A stretch of 64,000 bases of DNA from Singulisphaera acidiphila DSM 18658 (GTDB lineage Bacteria; Planctomycetota; Planctomycetia; Isosphaerales; Isosphaeraceae). Below are positions 62,013 to 64,000 of the stretch, piece after piece. The stretch covers positions 7,574,744 through 7,638,743 of the forward strand of contig NC_019892.1 in assembly GCF_000242455.2 (NCBI RefSeq), written 5' to 3'. The first letter of the stretch is position 1, and the number at the start of each line of letters is the position of its first letter. The notes beneath the pieces are model-generated. The model was not told where the DNA came from. It saw nothing but the letters and a program-made list of their open reading frames with translations, and did no database searches. Position numbers and translations under genes: made by a program.

Positions 62013-64000
62013 TCAGTTCAAAGAATGCAAGGCTTCGAGCGAATCGGCCTCGCCCAAACGCGGCTTCAGCTTGCCTTGCTCACCTCCACGTTTCAAGAGC
62101 GCGAGCAGGTAAACCGAAGCAATCCCACCCACCACGACAATCCAATAGTGGAAGAGTCCTTCCTTGGGCTCGCGGTAAACCCAGGCTGCGATTCCCTGAG
62201 CGGAAGGCTGGCTGATCCAGGAGCTGAGTAGAATCGCCATCCCATTATTGAGCATATGAAACACAATCCCGGGCACGATACTCCCGCTGCGAACCGCGAG
62301 AAGCCCCAGGACAATCCCCAGCAGCGTCGCGTTAAAGAGTTGCTGGAAGAGACTCAGCAGAACGTGAAGAAACCCGAACAACAAGGCCTGGAGCAAGATC
62401 GATGAACGCTCGCTATGCCCGGACTCGAGGCCGGCCAGAATGAACCCGCGAAACGCAAGTTCTTCACAGATCGCCGGAATGACGGCGAAGAGCAAGAGGG
62501 TCGCGCCCAGGCTCGGCACCTTGGACATCATCTGTTCGAGGGCTGCCTTGATCAATGGCGAGACCGGGAAGAGCCGCTCGACGACCGGGCGCAGCTCATT
62601 GATCAACGGGTTCAGCGTGAAGGCGAGGCCGATCGCGAGGAGCAGATAACGCGGCTTGGGCCGATAGAGACGGAGCGTTCGACGTGGCGACGAGGTGAGC
62701 AAAAAGGTCATTGCCAGAGGAGGAGTCAGAATGAACGCCACCTGACCGGCCGCCATGATGGCAGTCGAACTGCCCAGCCCCATCCCCGCGAGGTACTGAA
62801 TCAAGAACCAGGCCGAGGTCAGCATGAGAGCGAAGCAGAGGAGCGCTTCACCCCCGGTGGGAATCGGTCCTCTGTCCCGGATCAGGTGGCGGATCCAGCT
62901 CTTGAGCTCGAACCGCTCGGCCTCGCGGAACAGGACGTCCTCACGCTGAAACTGGTCGATTGCCCAGCGCAGGGCGATACCACCGTACACGATGGTCGGG
63001 ACCAACACCGGCAGGAAGAACCGCCAGGCGTTGTCGTAGTCGCCAAGGATCAGGGCACGCAGCAGCAGCGAAACTCCGGTCACCGGCACCAGGCTATAGA
63101 ACAGGTTGAGTTCGATCCCAGGCGCGAGCGTCAGGAAGATCAAAGGCAGGCAGACCAGGTAGAGGGGCGTCATGTAATACTGCCCCTCCTTCATGCTCTT
63201 GGCCAGAACCGCCAGGGACAGGCAGATCGCGCTGAAGAAAACAGACAGGGGGATCAGAATCAGAAGCATCCAGAACGCGGAGGTAAACGTAGGGGGAGCA
63301 ATCACCGACGAGAGCCGGCGATGGCCGGCACCAACGCCCCCTCCCGCCATGCCGCTCACCTGATTGGCAAGCTGGATGCCCGTTAACCCCATGCTGACCA
63401 GGTTCAAGAGCGCGGTCATCATGCTCGCCAGGACGACCGTGAAAAACTTGCCCATCACGATCTCAGCGCGTGAGGCAGGGCTGATCAGGAGCGTCTCCAT
63501 CGTGCCCCGTTCTTTCTCGCCTGCGCAAAGGTCAATCGCCGGGTAGAACGCCCCGGTTAGCGACATCATGACCAGCAGGAAAGGGAAAAGACGCGACCAA
63601 ACGCTCCCGCCAACTTCCGACTCGGTCGCAATATCGACCGACTTGATCGCGATCGGCTCGGTATAGCTCGCCGGCTTCTGGTCGCGCTGAAGCCGGGCCG
63701 ACACGATCTTTTTCTTCCAGCGGGAAAGGACCTCTTTGACCCGGAGGTTTGTGATCTGGCTCGGTTCGTCCGTGCTGTCGTAGAGGATCGGGGTTTCGAC
63801 GGACTCCGAGCTCTCCGCCTTCCCGAGGCGATCGATGAAGTCGGGAGGGATGACGACGACGGCCTCGGCATCGCGCTGGCGAATCGCCCGCTCGCGGACC
63901 GACTCATCGAGCCAGGGGGGCTTCGCCGGCTCGGCCCGGACCAGGAGCTTGGTGGCCTCGTCGGGCGAGTCGAAAAGCGAAACGTCGAATCCGTTTTTCT
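62013..64000 (-). CDS. ABC-2 permease fused to CPBP protease (5' partial)
   Basis: At least 662 residues; the frame stays open to the right edge, so the N-terminus is outside. The visible start is an extracytoplasmic part (FIDRLGKAESSESVETPILY). ABC-2 (NatB-like) helices follow: LFPFLLVMMSLTGAFYPAID, KERGTMETLLISPASRAEIV (the family's cytoplasmic signature) and more spans. The C-terminal third is a CPBP (Abi/Rce1-like) intramembrane domain: AVIPAICEELAFRGFILAGL, FGFLHVLLSLFQQLFNATLL and VFHMLNNGMAI with the Glu-Glu, His and His/Asn ligand set. A fused exporter-permease and protease may couple export to processing. The ATPase gene is probably just outside. Confidence 0.9.
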   Translation of the reverse strand, partial: KNGFDVSLFDSPDEATKLLVRAEPAKPPWLDESVRERAIRQRDAEAVVVIPPDFIDRLGKAESSESVETPILYDSTDEPSQITNLRVKEVLSRWKKKIVSARLQRDQKPASYTEPIAIKSVDIATESEVGGSVWSRLFPFLLVMMSLTGAFYPAIDLCAGEKERGTMETLLISPASRAEIVMGKFFTVVLASMMTALLNLVSMGLTGIQLANQVSGMAGGGVGAGHRRLSSVIAPPTFTSAFWMLLILIPLSVFFSAICLSLAVLAKSMKEGQYYMTPLYLVCLPLIFLTLAPGIELNLFYSLVPVTGVSLLLRALILGDYDNAWRFFLPVLVPTIVYGGIALRWAIDQFQREDVLFREAERFELKSWIRHLIRDRGPIPTGGEALLCFALMLTSAWFLIQYLAGMGLGSSTAIMAAGQVAFILTPPLAMTFLLTSSPRRTLRLYRPKPRYLLLAIGLAFTLNPLINELRPVVERLFPVSPLIKAALEQMMSKVPSLGATLLLFAVIPAICEELAFRGFILAGLESGHSERSSILLQALLFGFLHVLLSLFQQLFNATLLGIVLGLLAVRSGSIVPGIVFHMLNNGMAILLSSWISQPSAQGIAAWVYREPKEGLFHYWIVVVGGIASVYLLALLKRGGEQGKLKPRLGEADSLEALHSLN

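Overview
The window reads as a piece of a chromosome from a Planctomycetota bacterium, most likely of the Isosphaeraceae group. The signs are high G+C, DUF1080-type secreted proteins, a PEP-CTERM protein, an 'FQ-LRSL' signal-like small protein, RND and TatC proteins carrying extra segments, and an ABC-2 permease fused to a CPBP protease. This assignment is inference from gene families; no rRNA is present.

Layout. 1-14 kb is ordinary chromosome: two tandem HAE1-type RND permeases (the first cut by the window edge); an IorA/IorB-like molybdenum hydroxylase with a di-haem cytochrome; a putative zinc DD-peptidase; the magnesium channel MgtE; and a DUF1080 protein. About 15.1-36.6 kb, between tRNA-Asn and tRNA-Ser, is an accessory region. 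It holds small genes of poorly known families (a duplicated-domain protein, ATP-grasp, SEC-C, DUF6678, DUF952, DUF4291, GNAT, an ACP-like protein, a repeat protein) among complete and broken insertion sequences: two complementary IS3 fragments, a complete IS630, a frameshifted zinc-ribbon transposase, an uncommon IS with its own terminal repeats, and an IS630 remnant. It also holds a broken gene resembling an archaeo-eukaryotic primase. A catalytic-domain integrase remnant abuts tRNA-Ser(UGA), so integration at that tRNA is plausible.

36.7-47.6 kb is again housekeeping. A minus-strand series runs cimA, DinB-like, valS, bifunctional nuclease. The plus strand carries a uracil-DNA-glycosylase-like gene, a BlaI-type repressor with an M56 membrane peptidase, three tandem small heat-shock proteins and a small membrane protein. 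Upstream of the heat-shock genes are two exact tandem 23-bp repeats, each containing a sigma-54-type -24/-12 promoter sequence.

47.8-53.4 kb looks like a nested transposon. An intact ISAs1-family element lies at the left and a solitary copy of its right end at the right, and the whole 5.6 kb is flanked by a 10-bp direct repeat with one mismatch. Inside are a truncated G8-domain gene, a secreted protein, a beta-helix (pectate-lyase-like) protein and an IS5-family element inserted against the beta-helix start codon.

53.4-64 kb returns to chromosome: a CobA-HemD fusion, tatC, manA, a membrane protein, a TTG-initiated porin, an amidohydrolase, and the 5'-truncated ABC-2/CPBP fusion at the right edge.
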